From NCBI GenBank assembly GCA_032622095.1, contig CP136062.1:200843959-200907958 (forward strand): a stretch of DNA of 64,000 nt, given 5' to 3'. This document shows positions 22,852 to 35,026 of this stretch, piece after piece. The notes beneath the pieces are model-generated. The model searched no databases. It saw nothing but the letters and a program-made list of their open reading frames with translations, and had not been told where the DNA came from. This DNA comes from Siphonodentalium dalli. Its lineage: Eukaryota > Mollusca > Scaphopoda > Gadilida > Siphonodentaliidae. How positions within the stretch are numbered: position 1 is the stretch's first letter; each line of letters starts with the position of its first letter. A program made the translations under genes and the position numbers.

Positions 22852-23690
22852 CAGGGGTGGCACCAGAAAATCCCCGACAGGGGGGGGGGGGCTACACTAA
22901 ATTACACCATATTGCCTGTTGGTATGTGAAATGAGCGCACATAGTGTGTGTGGCGAACCAATGAACAAAACCATATTGAAGTAATTATAGTCTCTTAGCT
23001 GGAGCCTGGAGAATTCTAATAGATCTGCAGTTGCTTATGATTGATGAACATTATCACATATGTAAATAATTACACATATATTATGGTGGTGTCAATTAAA
23101 CTTGAATTAAGGCTTCGCCACACTAATATTTGACCTGAGACAAGTCAGTGATATGATAATTAAATTTCTTTTAAATTATTGTGAAAATTCCTATATTCCA
23201 GGGAGGCCACTTGTCTTCTGTGTCCGTTCTAATTTCTAATTTCATTAGTTGCAAGTGCCAGCATGGTGTTTCACTGTCGGGGATATAGCTAACATGTGGC
23301 CATACTGTAGGTACTCAATGGTTCTATAGACCAATGTGGCCATTGTGACGAATGCCAGAGTAGCCAGCAATGATAAAGACACATGTTTCAATAGATTTTC
23401 ATTACCACTAAAACGCTGATGGTGTGACAATACAGGGGAATACCCCCGGATTTAATGGGAACATGTGCCGTGAATATTTTGTGTGGGATATATTCCGCTG
23501 TATGTTCTCTCTCTGACACTTTCCCCACACTGACAGTCTGTACATGATTACTTCATCTTATACACACAACCGACTTACATATAGAAAATCCCCGACAAGT
23601 CCTCCCCGACGAGGGGGCTAGAACTCCCCGACAAGGAGGCTGTAGCCCCCCCCCCCCGGTGCCCCCCCCCCCCCACTGGCGCCACCTCTG
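22852..23690. mobile_element. hAT-type non-autonomous DNA transposon (839 bp)
   Basis: Perfect 8-bp target duplication ATTGAACT at 22844-22851 and 23691-23698. The ends are CAGGGGTGGCACCAG and, on the complement, CAGAGGTGGCGCCAG, inverted repeats of the hAT type (CAGRGGTGGC). Subterminal regions carry several CCCCGACAAG/CCCCGACGAG motifs and long G or C runs (22880-22892, 23645-23675). No transposase frame remains. Confidence 0.88.
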
Positions 23691-24229
23691 ATTGAACTGA
23701 CAGCCATTTATAGAAGGCATTCAGGCATTAAAACAGAGATAAAACCACTGTGTGGAGAAAGCAAATCTGAAAGCTTTGAATGCTCGTGTCTGCATACATG
23801 TGGAACATCAGACATATAATCTTGATCAACGTTACATTATATGCGTATACAAACATGATCACTGTGGATCCTATACGCGATTAGTTCCATTCGAAATAAG
23901 TTGATTTTAGCAATGCATTGAATTCCAACATGAAGAAAAATATATCATAAAATATATACACTTAGGTCATTTATCGGTCGGACATATTATAACTGTTACT
24001 TATAATATATGATGACTACTCGTGATAATAACGTCTGAAACGTTCTGCTTTGTATATACCACCTTGGTACCAACAAAGACATATACGTGAGTTCCATTTA
24101 TTTGAAATATCCACATGTTCTTTTAATTTAAATTAAAATTTGATACGTGCACCTTGCGAGACCAGACCGGCAAAAGTGATCCAGAACATTATCTCACTCA
24201 GCAAGCCCGACCACGGCTTACACACATTA

Positions 24230-24370
24230 ACAACAAGAAAACCATAGTCAGAAATGGTAACGCCACCAAGATTATAGTATTATATATAAATAGAAATTAT
24301 AAAAAATACATAAAATATTTTGATAACAATTGCGTTTAAACAAGTAATCCTTCAAATTATTACTAACAAA
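24230..24370 (+). repeat. dispersed repeat shared with 50362-50525
   Basis: ACAAGAAAACCATA, TCAGAAATGGTAACGCC, AAGATTATA...TTA, and AATCCTTCAAATTATTAC occur in the same order and orientation at 50362-50525. Type unknown; no coding capacity. Confidence 0.7.
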
Positions 24371-25174
24371 GCAAGTAAATGACTGTGGGGTCACTCAACA
24401 GATTATAAAGACTTGGACTTAGTATACTGTAAATACTGGGACTGTATATTTTTAAATTTTAGTCTAAAATTTAAATGAAATAATTAAAAGATAAAATTTA
24501 GCAAGTAGTAAAAGTTAATTTTCTCATTTAATTGTTTTTTTTTGGTTAAATAAAGGAATAATTTAAATGTAAAATTTGGTTAAAAAAAAAAATGATTGAC
24601 CGTGGCTCTTCCAATAATTGCGCGACTGACCTGGTCAATTGTTCTTAAGAAGTTGTTTTGAGAATTACTTTGGAGGGAAATAGTTATGGCTGTGGCTTCG
24701 CAAGTAATTGACTTGGTGACGTGATGTTAACAAATCTGAACTCCAGTAAACCAAGGACACTCCATACCAAATATAAGGTAAATAAATAATTCTTTAGAAG
24801 TTGTTTTAAGATTTACTATGGAGGGAAAGAATTGTGGTGCTGGCTTCGCAACTATTTGACCCCATTGTAACAAATATAAATATTAGTCACTCAGGCAATA
24901 GATGTATCTATTCTGTATATTAAGTTATTGGGTCTTACGTGTCTTGAGATGTCTAAATATGTTTTGATGGACAGATCGCGCAAGCGCAAGGGACCCCCGC
25001 CAATCTTATCTGTTGTGATTCCAATTGTTGACTTATTAAATATGCACATATGCTTAAGAAACAGTCGCGCGCGAAGCGCGCTCCCGTAGGTCGGTCTTTG
25101 GATCCCAGTTAATGGAAATATCATTGAAATAATCGGTTTCCCCCCCAATAAACATCCATATATTCAATATACAT

Positions 25175-25640
25175 GTTTTTGGAGCAGAATTAGGTAGACC
25201 ATATTGAACGCCATAATTCTGCTGTGGTTAAGTGGTCAATTACTTTGGACATTACTGTATGTAGATGGAGTTATCATTAGACCTCACATCCTTATATGGG
25301 ATACAGTAATGCCCAAAGTAATTGACCACTTAACCACAGCAGAATTATGGGTAATTTTTCAGGATTTAAAATCCGGAAAAATTACCCATAATTCTGATGT
25401 GGTTAAGTGGTCAATTACATTGGACATTACTGTATGTGGATGGAGTTATCATTAGACCTCACATCCTTATATGGGCTACAGTAATGCCTAAAGTAATTGA
25501 CCAATTAACCACAGCAGAATTATGGGTAATTTTTCAGGATTTAAAATCTTGAAAAATTACCCATAATTCTGCTGTGGTTAAGTGATCAATTACTTTGGAC
25601 ATTACTGTATGTAGATGGAGTTAAACCTCACATCAGTTTG
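25175..25640. repeat. alternating fold-back array
   Basis: The block CATAATTCTGCTGTGGTTAA...GTCAATTACTTTGGACATTACTGTA appears at about 25210, 25388 and 25560 in plus orientation, and as its complement at about 25300-25350 and 25475-25530. A second small hairpin (TTACCCATAATTCTG / CAGAATTATGGGTAA around TTTTCAGGATTTAAAATC) links the pairs. The result is a chain of nested hairpins with arms over 50 bp. Confidence 0.85.
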
Positions 25641-25849
25641 TTGGGGATTTGGACCTTGACTTGAGACCTTTGGTTTTTAACGCAACAAATGCAAGTACAC
25701 CTTATTCACAAATTTCTGATGTAGCCAGAGTTTTTCTTGGATAATATGAGTTTGAAGCCTGCTTACATTTCAATATGTTGTCAGTTTTGTATTGTCTGCA
25801 GCAGAACTCGGCGCGTTGAAGCAAAAGTTATAAGAGATAAAATGTGTAC

Positions 25850-26700
25850 GTAACGAGACTATAATACAAATGAAAAAATAAATTGAGGGAGGGGTGGGCA
25901 TTACAGGGAACTAAGGGTTGAACCGATATAAATTTGTAGAGCGATAACGACCAATGTTGACATATTATGCATCTCAACTCTACTGTTGCAACAAGGTTAT
26001 AAAATTGGGGGGGGGGGGGGTGTCAGAATCTTAGTCATCTCTATATAGTGCCAGAATAGTCATTTATTGACTTCTATAGTGGTACAATACAAATTAGAAT
26101 CAAATGATAAAAATATGTATGTAACACAACTATACCGATGAAAATAAAAATAATAATTTAGGCCGGGATAAGATGTTGGGTTGGTTATATGGACTCGGAG
26201 AAAAAGGGGTTCGTACCGATGAACTGACATAAATTAGTGGAGCGATGTTGCCATGTAATGCATCGCGACTGTACTAAAGCAGCAATGATATAAAATTGGG
26301 GGGGGGGGTCGGAAATTATCTCTATCTCTATAGATGGCACCAGAATTATATAGAAAGGAATAGCAATTGATATACGTATACGGTATACTATAGTAATACC
26401 ATAGACATATAAGTACAAGTATCACGCAATAAAATATTTCGTAACGTGACTATAGCGATGAAAAAAATAAATAAATTGGACTGGGATTAGAGATTGGGTT
26501 GGTTATATGTGGATATGGAATTCATACCGATGAAATGATACAAATTAGTGGAGCGATAAAGACCAATGTTGACACTTAGTCAGGCTACGCGGGGGAAATA
26601 GGGGTTGATACGATAGACCGAAATAAATTTGTCGAGTGATAATGACCAATGTTGACGTATAAAGTAACGCGACTGTACTGTTGCACAATTATCATGTAGA
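25850..26700 (+). repeat. degenerate tandem repeat, roughly 300-bp period
   Basis: Three diverged units share GGTTGGTTATAT, ACCGATGAA...ATAAATTAGTGGAGCGAT, GACCAATGTTGAC, CGACTGTACT and TATAAAATTGGGGGGGG. A poly-G tract occurs in each of the first two. Confidence 0.7.
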
Positions 26701-26789
26701 ACCAGTCAAATATGGACTCTGGTGCCCAATATGGAACAGCTCAGAAAACATTTGAAGGGCCCTAAAATTTATTTAACATGGGATCTGCC

Positions 26790-27110
26790 ATACAAATCGA
26801 TTTATGTTGATAAATCTCTTATTTTTCAAAATTTTAAGCTGAGACTTGGTGTGTCTGAGTGGGATACGTATATATTCCTAAAATGATAGGATACAGCACA
26901 TAATTATGTTTTAGGTGGAAGTAATGAATGTTTTTCGATGATAAAATTAAAATTAAAATCGATTTATGTCGATAAAACTGTTATTTTTCAAAATTTTGAG
27001 TTGAGAATTCGTGTGTCTGTGTGTAATACTTATATATTCTTAAAATGACAGAGTCCAGCGCGTAATTATGTTTTAGATGGAAGAAATTGAATTTGTTTTC
27101 GATAACAAAT
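26790..27110 (+). repeat. tandem duplication, 164-bp period
   Basis: AATCGATTTATGTTGATAAA at 26796 recurs as AATCGATTTATGTCGATAAA at 26960, followed in both by TTATTTTTCAAAATTTT, GTGTGTCTG, TATATATTC and TAATTATGTTTTAG. Confidence 0.85.
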
Positions 27111-27392
27111 TTACAGCATGTACGGCCGTACTACGGGTTTATCGACTCGTACGCTATTTTATAAACAAACTTTTGTCAATAGCCGTTTTGGTCAAACTAA
27201 ACATTTTTCGACCGGGAAAGCAGATCCGAATAGTAGCTACGATGTATTTAGATAGAATTATCAAAAGAATTTGACCGATTAGGGTGCATTTTAAAAGAAT
27301 CGAGTGGAGGAATCTTGGTGACATTTTCATAAAACACGCCGATAATTCCAGAAGATAAAAGATGGCGTTTATCACAATAGAACAGGCATAAT

Positions 27393-27660
27393 ATTACCCA
27401 TAATTCACCTCACTACACCAGGGGGCTTACCCATAATTCACCTCACTATACCAGGGGGCTCCCAATGGGTTATATATTATTTTCAGGCTATCAGATTATT
27501 TATATTTTCAACAACATATTATTACACCGGTGACTTTAAGATTACAATTTCAGCCTGTCCTGACTATCGATACGATTGAGTCATATTTTCAAAAACATAT
27601 TATACACCGGTGGCGTTAACTTTACAATTTCAGCATGTATGTGATTCTATCGGTACGATT
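27393..27660 (+). repeat. short tandem duplications
   Basis: TACCCATAATTCACCTCACT followed by A(C/T)ACCAGGGGGCT occurs twice (27395 and 27428). Next come two copies of ACATATTATTACACCGGTG / ACATATTATACACCGGTG...TTACAATTTCAGC (27513 and 27594). CTCCCAATGGGTTATA...TTTTCAGGCTATCAG also occurs at 50670-50708. Confidence 0.7.
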
Positions 27661-28050
27661 TGAGTAAGGTACAAACAAAAATCTTCGCCCACTCGACCAC
27701 AGAATTGGAGACTACCACTGAATATGAAAAACAGCCACACTAGAAACACCACATGGTGGCGTAATAATCACCTGCCTTTAGCATGTGATCGACAATGAAC
27801 AACGGCTCAGTTGTGCTCATACGCTACGCTTCAGACAAAAGTTTTGTACCACACTGCCAAACGCCCAAAACTGATATGTGCGACAATCGATGCTTTTTTG
27901 TTAAATATTTAGAGTGACTCCCCTTGGACTACTTTCCGCTTTCGGTATTATTGCGCAACGAGTGGACACTGATCGAAATATTCATATATTACCGGAATAG
28001 GTGTGACTCAGGTATTGGGATTTCGTTGTGAAATTACTGGTTACCTCAAG

Positions 28051-28059
28051 TATATAAAA
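28051..28059 (+). promoter_or_regulatory. TATA box of the HEAT-like gene
   Basis: TATATAAAA about 30 bases before the predicted transcription start and 118 bases before a consensus 5' splice site. No further promoter element can be claimed by eye. Confidence 0.5.
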
Positions 28060-28079
28060 GACAGACTCTCGGATATTTA

Positions 28080-28168
28080 TCAAAACTGCAACAGAAGATG
28101 TAGAAAACACTAACGAGAGAGAAACAACAAACTCTTCAAACGTTATATATATATATACACCTGGCAAG
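28080..28168 (+). other. predicted noncoding first exon of the HEAT-like gene
   Basis: Placed between the TATA box and a strong donor, GGCAAG|GTAAGT (intron begins at 28169). It holds one ATG (28098-28100) followed at once by TAG, a minimal start-stop upstream ORF. The exon start is an estimate. Confidence 0.45.
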
Positions 28169-29569
28169 GTAAGTCTAATTATTGATATTTAAATGCGTTT
28201 ATGTAATATACGTATATATGAAGTGGATTCAAACACGGCTGAACAAATTAAAGAGCTATGAGCCAATTTGCCTCTAATGTCTAACATATAGAGTGGAGTC
28301 GAGATGTGCCACCTTCGGGGGTGCATGATGTTGCATGCTGTGTATGTTTTCGATGATTTAGAGCTGCAGAATAATTACAAAAGTTTATCTCGCGAAATAG
28401 TATTATTTTATAACGAAGCTGGGATTACCAATGACAGTCGGGAGAGATAAACACCGAAGTAAACTAGAGCATCTCTAGTGTGTGGTAAAATACGCCCAAC
28501 AAAGGGCCACATAACTCACATACCAAATTTCATTCCATTAAATTCATACTTACTAAATTTATCACCCGGGAACGAAATTTGGGAGCAAATTCTAACAAAA
28601 AGGGCCATAATTAGAATTCCACCTTTATTTTGTGCTAGTAAACCCACATATAAAATTTCATTCATTAAAGCCACATGGCGGTTTGCACTCCAAAATACGA
28701 ATAATATTATTAGCTTTTGAATTTTTTCCCGTTATCGAAATACGAGCATCTGTAACCCAAAAAGACGCACTGAAGTAATGAAAAATGTACCTACGAACAA
28801 GGTGTTTGGGTCCCAAACAAAAACAGCCATTTGCACGACATGGAACAGAAAAGAGCGATCAGTGTTATTCTATTCCTGATATGGTAGCAATAAAGAGGGT
28901 TTGTCTGACTTCGGGCGAATAATTGAAATGGTTGTGTCTTTGGCAAGTGTTTTTCAAAGCATATGAAGCTGGCATACCAATTTTTCGTGTATTTACCGAC
29001 CTATCTTAACCGTCCCTCCAAATTACGTAGACGAAATTTGGAGGTTCGAATGAGCCATGTCCGTTTAAGTTGAGAATATTTAAAGTTATCAAGCGGAAAC
29101 CAAGACAGACCAATAACAAATATAATACGTCCCGTTTTAAAAACGGGCGTTTAAAAATATGATAGAATCCAGAATATTTTGTTTACTTTACTACATTTCC
29201 ACACTACGTCATCAATGAATATGGCATCTTTCATGTATTTGCGGCTATTATTGTGACTGAAGTTTTAACTTTAACAGCTATATATAAGACCGGGAACCTA
29301 CGACATGCATAATTTACCCCAAAAAATGGCGGCAAGATAGTCACTTATATATAATTTGTATCTGCTCAGCAATCACATTTATATTTATGGGACGGAATTT
29401 ATATTTAGCTAGCAAGTTATTTGTTATTTATAGAGGTGAAGAAACCGACGAATAGTCCATGTGAAACATCTTGCCGCCGTTTCGAGCAAAGCAAATTATG
29501 ACTAGATCCCTGGCTCTATCTTGTCTTATAAATAGTTATATTTTAATACAATAATTATTGTTATTTCAG
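28169..29569 (+). other. predicted intron of the HEAT-like gene
   Basis: GTAAGT at the left and TTATTGTTATTTCAG at the right, length 1401 bases. Contains a mollusc-type repeat (about 28480-28720) and the recurring CCTGATATGG motif near 28875. No alternative exon was recognised inside. Confidence 0.5.
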
Positions 29570-29950
29570 ATGACTTCGCCAAGAAATTTGTCTGAAAAGG
29601 AAGCGCTGAGGTTGTGTCAAACAACTTCGACAATTGAAACCATAATCGGGCTCACGAAACACGAAAGCCCCGCTGTCAGACAGAGGGCGCTGAAGGAAAT
29701 GTGCCCGTGTCGCGTGAAGATCGATATCGACGAATTCTGGAGACGAGTCATGGAAATGGTCGACGATGAAGCCAAGAACGTGAGGCAACAGGTCCTACAC
29801 ACGCTATGTGACGGGTCCCCCACCCATCTCGAATTCGAAGTCGCTGAAAAGTTGGACATTTTCAACCGGGATTCTGACCCTACCATCAGGAGAATGGCTC
29901 ACAAATGCTTGACTCATTACAACAGAACTGGAAAGTGGAACATTTTGTGA
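29570..29950 (+). CDS. small HEAT-repeat-like protein (126 aa)
   Basis: The ATG at 29570 follows directly on a strong acceptor (TTATTTCAG|ATG); the ATG four codons upstream would lie in the intron. The sequence is alpha-helical in character with three related helical pairs: SPAVRQRALKEMCPCRVK (about residues 33-50), AKNVRQQVLHTLCDGSP (70-86) and DPTIRRMAHKCLTHYNRTGK (105-124). The recurring VRxxxLxxLC / IRRxAxxxL pattern is that of HEAT/ARM repeats. I recall short HEAT-like proteins ending HYRRTGK.N.L and containing CPCxVK...DGSP; function unknown, probably a protein-binding scaffold, with no catalytic motif. Codon use is richer in GC than the surroundings, as expected for a real gene. No clear AATAAA lies within 100 bases downstream. 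Confidence 0.72.
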   Translation: MTSPRNLSEKEALRLCQTTSTIETIIGLTKHESPAVRQRALKEMCPCRVKIDIDEFWRRVMEMVDDEAKNVRQQVLHTLCDGSPTHLEFEVAEKLDIFNRDSDPTIRRMAHKCLTHYNRTGKWNIL

Positions 29951-30129
29951 TATTCTGTTTTGGATTTTTTGGAGTTATTGTTCTGATGTTTTTCGAACAG
30001 TTTATTTATAAATGATCCCGTTTTCGGAATCTTATAATGGTATATGCGGGCTTTGTTCTTTGAGCTTATCCATATGATTTAACACTACAATTACCCCAAT
30101 GGTTGCTCTAATTTAGTTATTAGCTCAAC

Positions 30130-30560
30130 TTGACGAAGTCAAGTTAATCTATTGTCGTGGGTTGGCGTCCGTCGTCAGTGTGTGCGTGTATGCCTACGCG
30201 GTCAACAATTTCCTTCAGCACACTTTACAGACCACATCTCTCATACGATCGACACCCAACTATATGGATATTCGGGGTGACATGTAGATGGAGCTAACGA
30301 TACCCCCCCCCCCCGAAATTCGTTAAAACATGGCTGCTAACAGCCATCTTGGATTCACATTTAAATTTATTGGCTCTCATTGGAGAAATGTTTTTGAAAA
30401 TTATCGGCATGTTTGGGATTACCTCTAAATGCATGGGACCTATCGAATTTGAACGATTTTCAAAACCTGGCATCTACATGACAGCGATCTTGGATTTACT
30501 CTTTGCAAAATCCTTCGTCACACACTAAAACCATCATACATGTAGGCCAGGCAAACATGG
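30130..30560 (+). repeat. probable dispersed repeat
   Basis: Has the texture of invertebrate dispersed repeats (GACGAAGTCAAGTTAATCTA, GGTTGGCGTCCGTCGTC, a C12 run at 30304, and near-repeats of ATCTTGGATT). Similar wording (AAGATGG...CCAAAATGG) returns near 63820-63900. Not coding. Confidence 0.4.
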
Positions 30561-31500
30561 ACATATGTGTCGCATCGAGTGGGAATTTATAAGACCTACA
30601 TTTTTGATTAGCATAAACACTTACCTTTGGGAATCCGTATGTTGGATTTGTCAGAGAGGCGGACTTTTTTTCTCACCGCGTGGTTTTCTGGAGGCTCACC
30701 GATCAAAAACAATATGCAATTTTTTTAATAAAGTAGGGCAATACTTGATAGAGTGTATATTCACACATTTCGAGATTATATTCGTCCCGTTTTGATACAT
30801 GAGAATGTGTCGATGATCAGAGTAAGGCAACACATGTAATAGTTTAATATCGTAATTACGTCATGTGACGTCAATTAAGTTTTCGGATGAGAAGAATATG
30901 ACGATTCACACAATACGTTGTCATTTGTTTCTTTCAAAACCTATAAAGTAAGACGGTTATACCCAGGTATATTATATCATGGGCAACTACTGCCATTTTA
31001 ATATATCATTAATCGCTATTGATCGCAATTATTTTTCTTAAAGGCAGACAACCCCCCCCCCCCCCCCCACATCTAAGAGGCCCCGACTGTGGTATACGAC
31101 ATACAAAACCCACGATTACTTGCTAAATAGCGTACTAAACACAACGACCGTCGATAGGCTGCATAAGCATTGTTTAATAAACAGGTTTCGATCTACAGAC
31201 TCGAACATTAAAGTCAACATATTGCATACTGTACCTTCTGACTCGAATTTTTAATCAATTTTAGACCCCCTCCCAATAAATAATCTGAAAAACGCATTTG
31301 TTATTTTTAGGGAAGGCTAATGTGGTCTATACGGCGATTTCATACCGTTCTGAATTTTAAAATGGCCTACTAACCAAAAGATGGCTGTCATTATGGTGGC
31401 TGGTATGTGTGTGGAAATTGTAATATATGTAAGAACGCACGATTACTTGCCAAATGTCTTAACTGAAACAATGACCATTGATAAACTGCTAAACTATAGT

Positions 31501-31960
31501 TTAAAGATACGGGCGGCGTTGGCGGTGGGTATGCTGTTAAACTATTCACCTCCGTCAAAAACCGCCATAAACAGAAAGAATAGTAAAATATAGACATACC
31601 TTGTTCTAATACCAATCAGAAATATGACATAAACAGTATGTTATTGTCAACCCCCCCCCCCTTTGTTATGTAAACAAAAGCAAAAAACGTTACGTTACCC
31701 AGCTTTTGTTTAGATATATGTAACGAGCGTTAGTTGTTACTGTTTTCCTGATATGGATCTAGTAAAGAGCGTTTATATCATGTGTGTGTGATTAACCAAT
31801 ATAATTGCGCTGTGTTATGTAAACAGAAGCACAACATCAGTAGCACGAGCGGGCTCTTGTTTAGGTACACCGTCGTACGTCTTGACGACAATATACTATT
31901 TACGCGCTGATTATGTTTACACAACGCATCTCCTGGTCACAATTTATTTGGATCTAATTT
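31501..31960 (-). mobile_element. diverged family A element, reverse orientation
   Basis: Begins TTAAAGATACGGGCGGCGTT then GGCGGTGGGTAT, the complement of the right end of the family A copies, and continues with a scrambled but recognisable interior (TTTATGTCATATTTC-, CCTGATATGG- and AAAGAGCGTT-type segments). The far end is too diverged to place. Confidence 0.5.
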
Positions 31961-33429
31961 AGGTATTTTTCTCCAAAAATAATGTAAATAGGTGGAAATG
32001 TTGAAATATGACATGTTTCACTTAAACGCCACCATAACCTCCATGAAACGTCGATTACAACCAAAATATTGCTATATTAATTGTAGCATTCTACACTAGG
32101 CATTCGTGCTCAAGTAATGCGTGTTCCTTGAAATTGGTGGCAATTGGAGCGAAGTACCTGGAAATGAACAGGTCTGTTTAAAACAAAGACCAGGGTAGTA
32201 ATAATACATTGGATGCCGGTTTGTTGTTTATGCCAGTCAGCTTTGACATATGCTTTATGAAATTACTTAAACCTGACTAGAAGACCCATGTATTGAGTCA
32301 ATATATTTTAGGGGAGTTATTTTCATATGTATAAGGTAGAGCTGTCTTTCAAGCGTCCTTTTCGTCTTTCCTAAAGGTTCGGAGGAACTCATGTGCACAC
32401 AATTCTTTAAAACGTAGATCAAGTGGAGTGCGACCCGAACGTACTTCTAGGGCTTCTGTGGCACAAGTCATGGCTGTATTAGTTAGTTGTATCAAAGAAT
32501 GTCGTTGTATACTTTCCAGTTAATTAATTGTAGATCGAGAGATCATCGACCAGGCAGGAAAGGCGTATTCAATTATAGGTCGAATGACAGTTTTACATAA
32601 TTGAAATCCAGTTTTTGCTGTCACCCCACCGATGGCTAAAGTTGTCATAGTTTAGCAGATGCTGTCGCCGCTTGTCGTTCAATGGAATCAACATGATCCT
32701 GAATGTTAATTGTTGATCTACTGTTAGACGAAGAACTTACGAATGCTAACGGTTTATTGATCATACAAATATCGGGCATACATGTATTGGCTATTGGTGC
32801 TGGGCCAATATACATCACATCTGTTGTTGTTACATGCATACATATGCACCATTTACTGCACCATTAACTTATTTGTTTAAGATAATCGTTCTTATGGCTG
32901 GTGGGTAAAGTTAATGTGTCTTCCTTTTTGATGCTAGTCATATCGTCTGCAACTGGATGTTACCGATTTGATAATTTGATGGCTTTTGGGGAAATAACTT
33001 GTGTAGAGAATAAACACTGGTGACATAGAGCCTTGGTGACGACCAATGGACGTTCTTATCCATTCACTGATATAATAATTTACATTTTCCCAAGATTTAC
33101 GGTCCTTTAGAAAGCTTTATATTTATGAAAGAATTCGCATATTTATGCAGTTTGTGAATAGTTTATACAGAACACCATTCCTCGAGATTGAATCAAACAT
33201 ACCTTCGAAGTAAATGAAAGTTAGAAGACCCTGATTATGTTTATTCTTGATAGAGAAACACCCTTCAGTGATGTCAATAAGGGCATGAGTTGTTGATTTG
33301 AATTTTCTCTATGCATATTGTTTTTCATTAAAAATATTATTGCTTTCAAGTTTCTAGATTAACCAGGTTGTCACTATCCTTTCATAGATTTTACCCACTA
33401 TACTGGTAAGACAAATTGGATCAAATTGG

Positions 33430-34545
33430 TCTGTAACTTTTGACTTGATAGGTAGATTTAGGTAGATTTACCAGGTTTTGGTCTGTAACTTTTGACTTGA
33501 TAGGTAGATTTACCAGGTTTTGGTCTGTAACTTTTGACTTGATAGATAGATTTACCAGGTAACTTTTGACTTGATGATAGGTAGATTTACCAGGTTTTAT
33601 AGGTAGATTTACCAGGTTTTGTAGGTATATTTACCAGGTAACTTTTGACTTGATGATAGGTAGATTTACCAGGTAACTTTTGACTTGATGATAGGTAGAT
33701 TTACCAGGTTTTGTAGGTAGATTTACCAGGTTTTGGTCTGTAACTTTTGACTTGATAGATAGATTTACCAGGTAACTTTTGACTTGATGATAGGTAGATT
33801 TACCAGGTAACTTTTGACTTGATGATAGGTAGATTTACCAGGTTTTGTAGGTAGATTTACCAGGTTTTGGTCTGTAACTTTTGACTTGATAGATAGATTT
33901 ACCAGGTAACTTTTGACTTGATGATAGGTAGATTTACCAGGTTTTGTAGGTAGATTTACCAGGTTTTGTAGGTAGATTTACCAGGTAACTTTTGACTTGA
34001 TGATAGGTAGATTTACCAGGTAACTTTTGACTTGATGATAGGTAGATTTACCAGGTTTTGTAGGTAGATTTACCAGGTATCTTTTGACTTGATGATAGGT
34101 AGATTTACCAGGTAACTTTTGACTTGATGATAGGTAGATTTACCAGGTTTTGTAGGTAGATTTACCAGGTTTTGGTCTGTAACTTTTGACTTGATAGATA
34201 GATTTACCAGGTAACCTTTGACTTGATGATAGGTAGATTTACCAGGTTTTGTAGGTAGATTTACCAGGTTTTGTAGGTAGATTTACCAGGTAACTTTTGA
34301 CTTGATGATAGGTAGATTTACCAGGTAACTTTTGACTTGATGATAGGTAGATTTACCAGGTAACTTTTGACTTGATGATAGGTAGATTTACCAGGTTTTG
34401 TAGGTAGATTTACCAGGTAACTTTTGACTTGATGATAGGTAGATTTACCAGGTAACTTTTGACTTGATGATAGGTAGATTTACCTGGTTTGATAGGTAGA
34501 TTTACCAGGTTTGATAGGTAGATTTACCAGATTTTGTTACCAGTT
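33430..34545 (-). repeat. minisatellite derived from RT coding sequence
   Basis: More than 30 modules built from GGTAGATTTACCAGGT joined to TTTGGTCTG, AACTTTTGACTTGATGA or TTTGTA blocks, giving units of about 18-45 bp in variable order. On the minus strand a unit reads as PGKST..SSQKLQT or, in the RT frame, PGK...KSYRP, matching the RT motif at this exact position of the surrounding retrotransposon. The array therefore grew from element coding DNA. Confidence 0.85.
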
Positions 34546-34630
34546 AGAAAGTCTGATGGAATCAAACAAATCTCCCAACATCTTCGAAATAATTTGATGA
34601 GAATTGAAGTTAATTTGTCCGACCCTTGTT

Positions 34631-35026
34631 TTAACCCTTTACCCAACAAACCGGCCAAAACCGGCCAAAACCGGCCAAATAAAGCTTCAACAGCCTAAAA
34701 TATCTTCGGTCTGTCTCAATAGAACCATACAAATATGGATATAATTGGAACCGGCTCCTTGACCACATTGTGATAGTTACAGTTATGCCCTGTGCCAATG
34801 CATTCTCTTATATATGCGAGTCGACCATAGGTCGCCTCGCATATATAAGAGAATGCATTGGCCTAAAAAAAAAAATTAACACTTTTTTTTACATTCTTTA
34901 ACAATTTTATAATTTTTAATGTGTTAAGCCAATGCATTCTCTTATATATGCGAGGCGACCTATGGTCGACTCGCATATATAAGAGAATGCATTGGCACAG
35001 GGCCCTTCTGTTGGGTAAATGGTTAA
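34631..35026 (+). mobile_element. piggyBac-type MITE, family P copy 1
   Basis: Bounded by TTAA. Left end CCCTTTACCCAACA, right end TGTTGGGTAAATGG (complement CCATTTACCCAACA). After the left end come CCGGCCAAAA repeats and a unique stretch, then two large hairpins (34794-34862 and 34928-34996) built on GCCAATGCATTCTCTTATAT...GCATTGGC with GTCGACCATAGG-type loops, separated by an A/T-rich spacer. Five copies in this window are nearly identical. No transposase. CCC-starting ends plus TTAA targets are typical of piggyBac. Confidence 0.88.
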
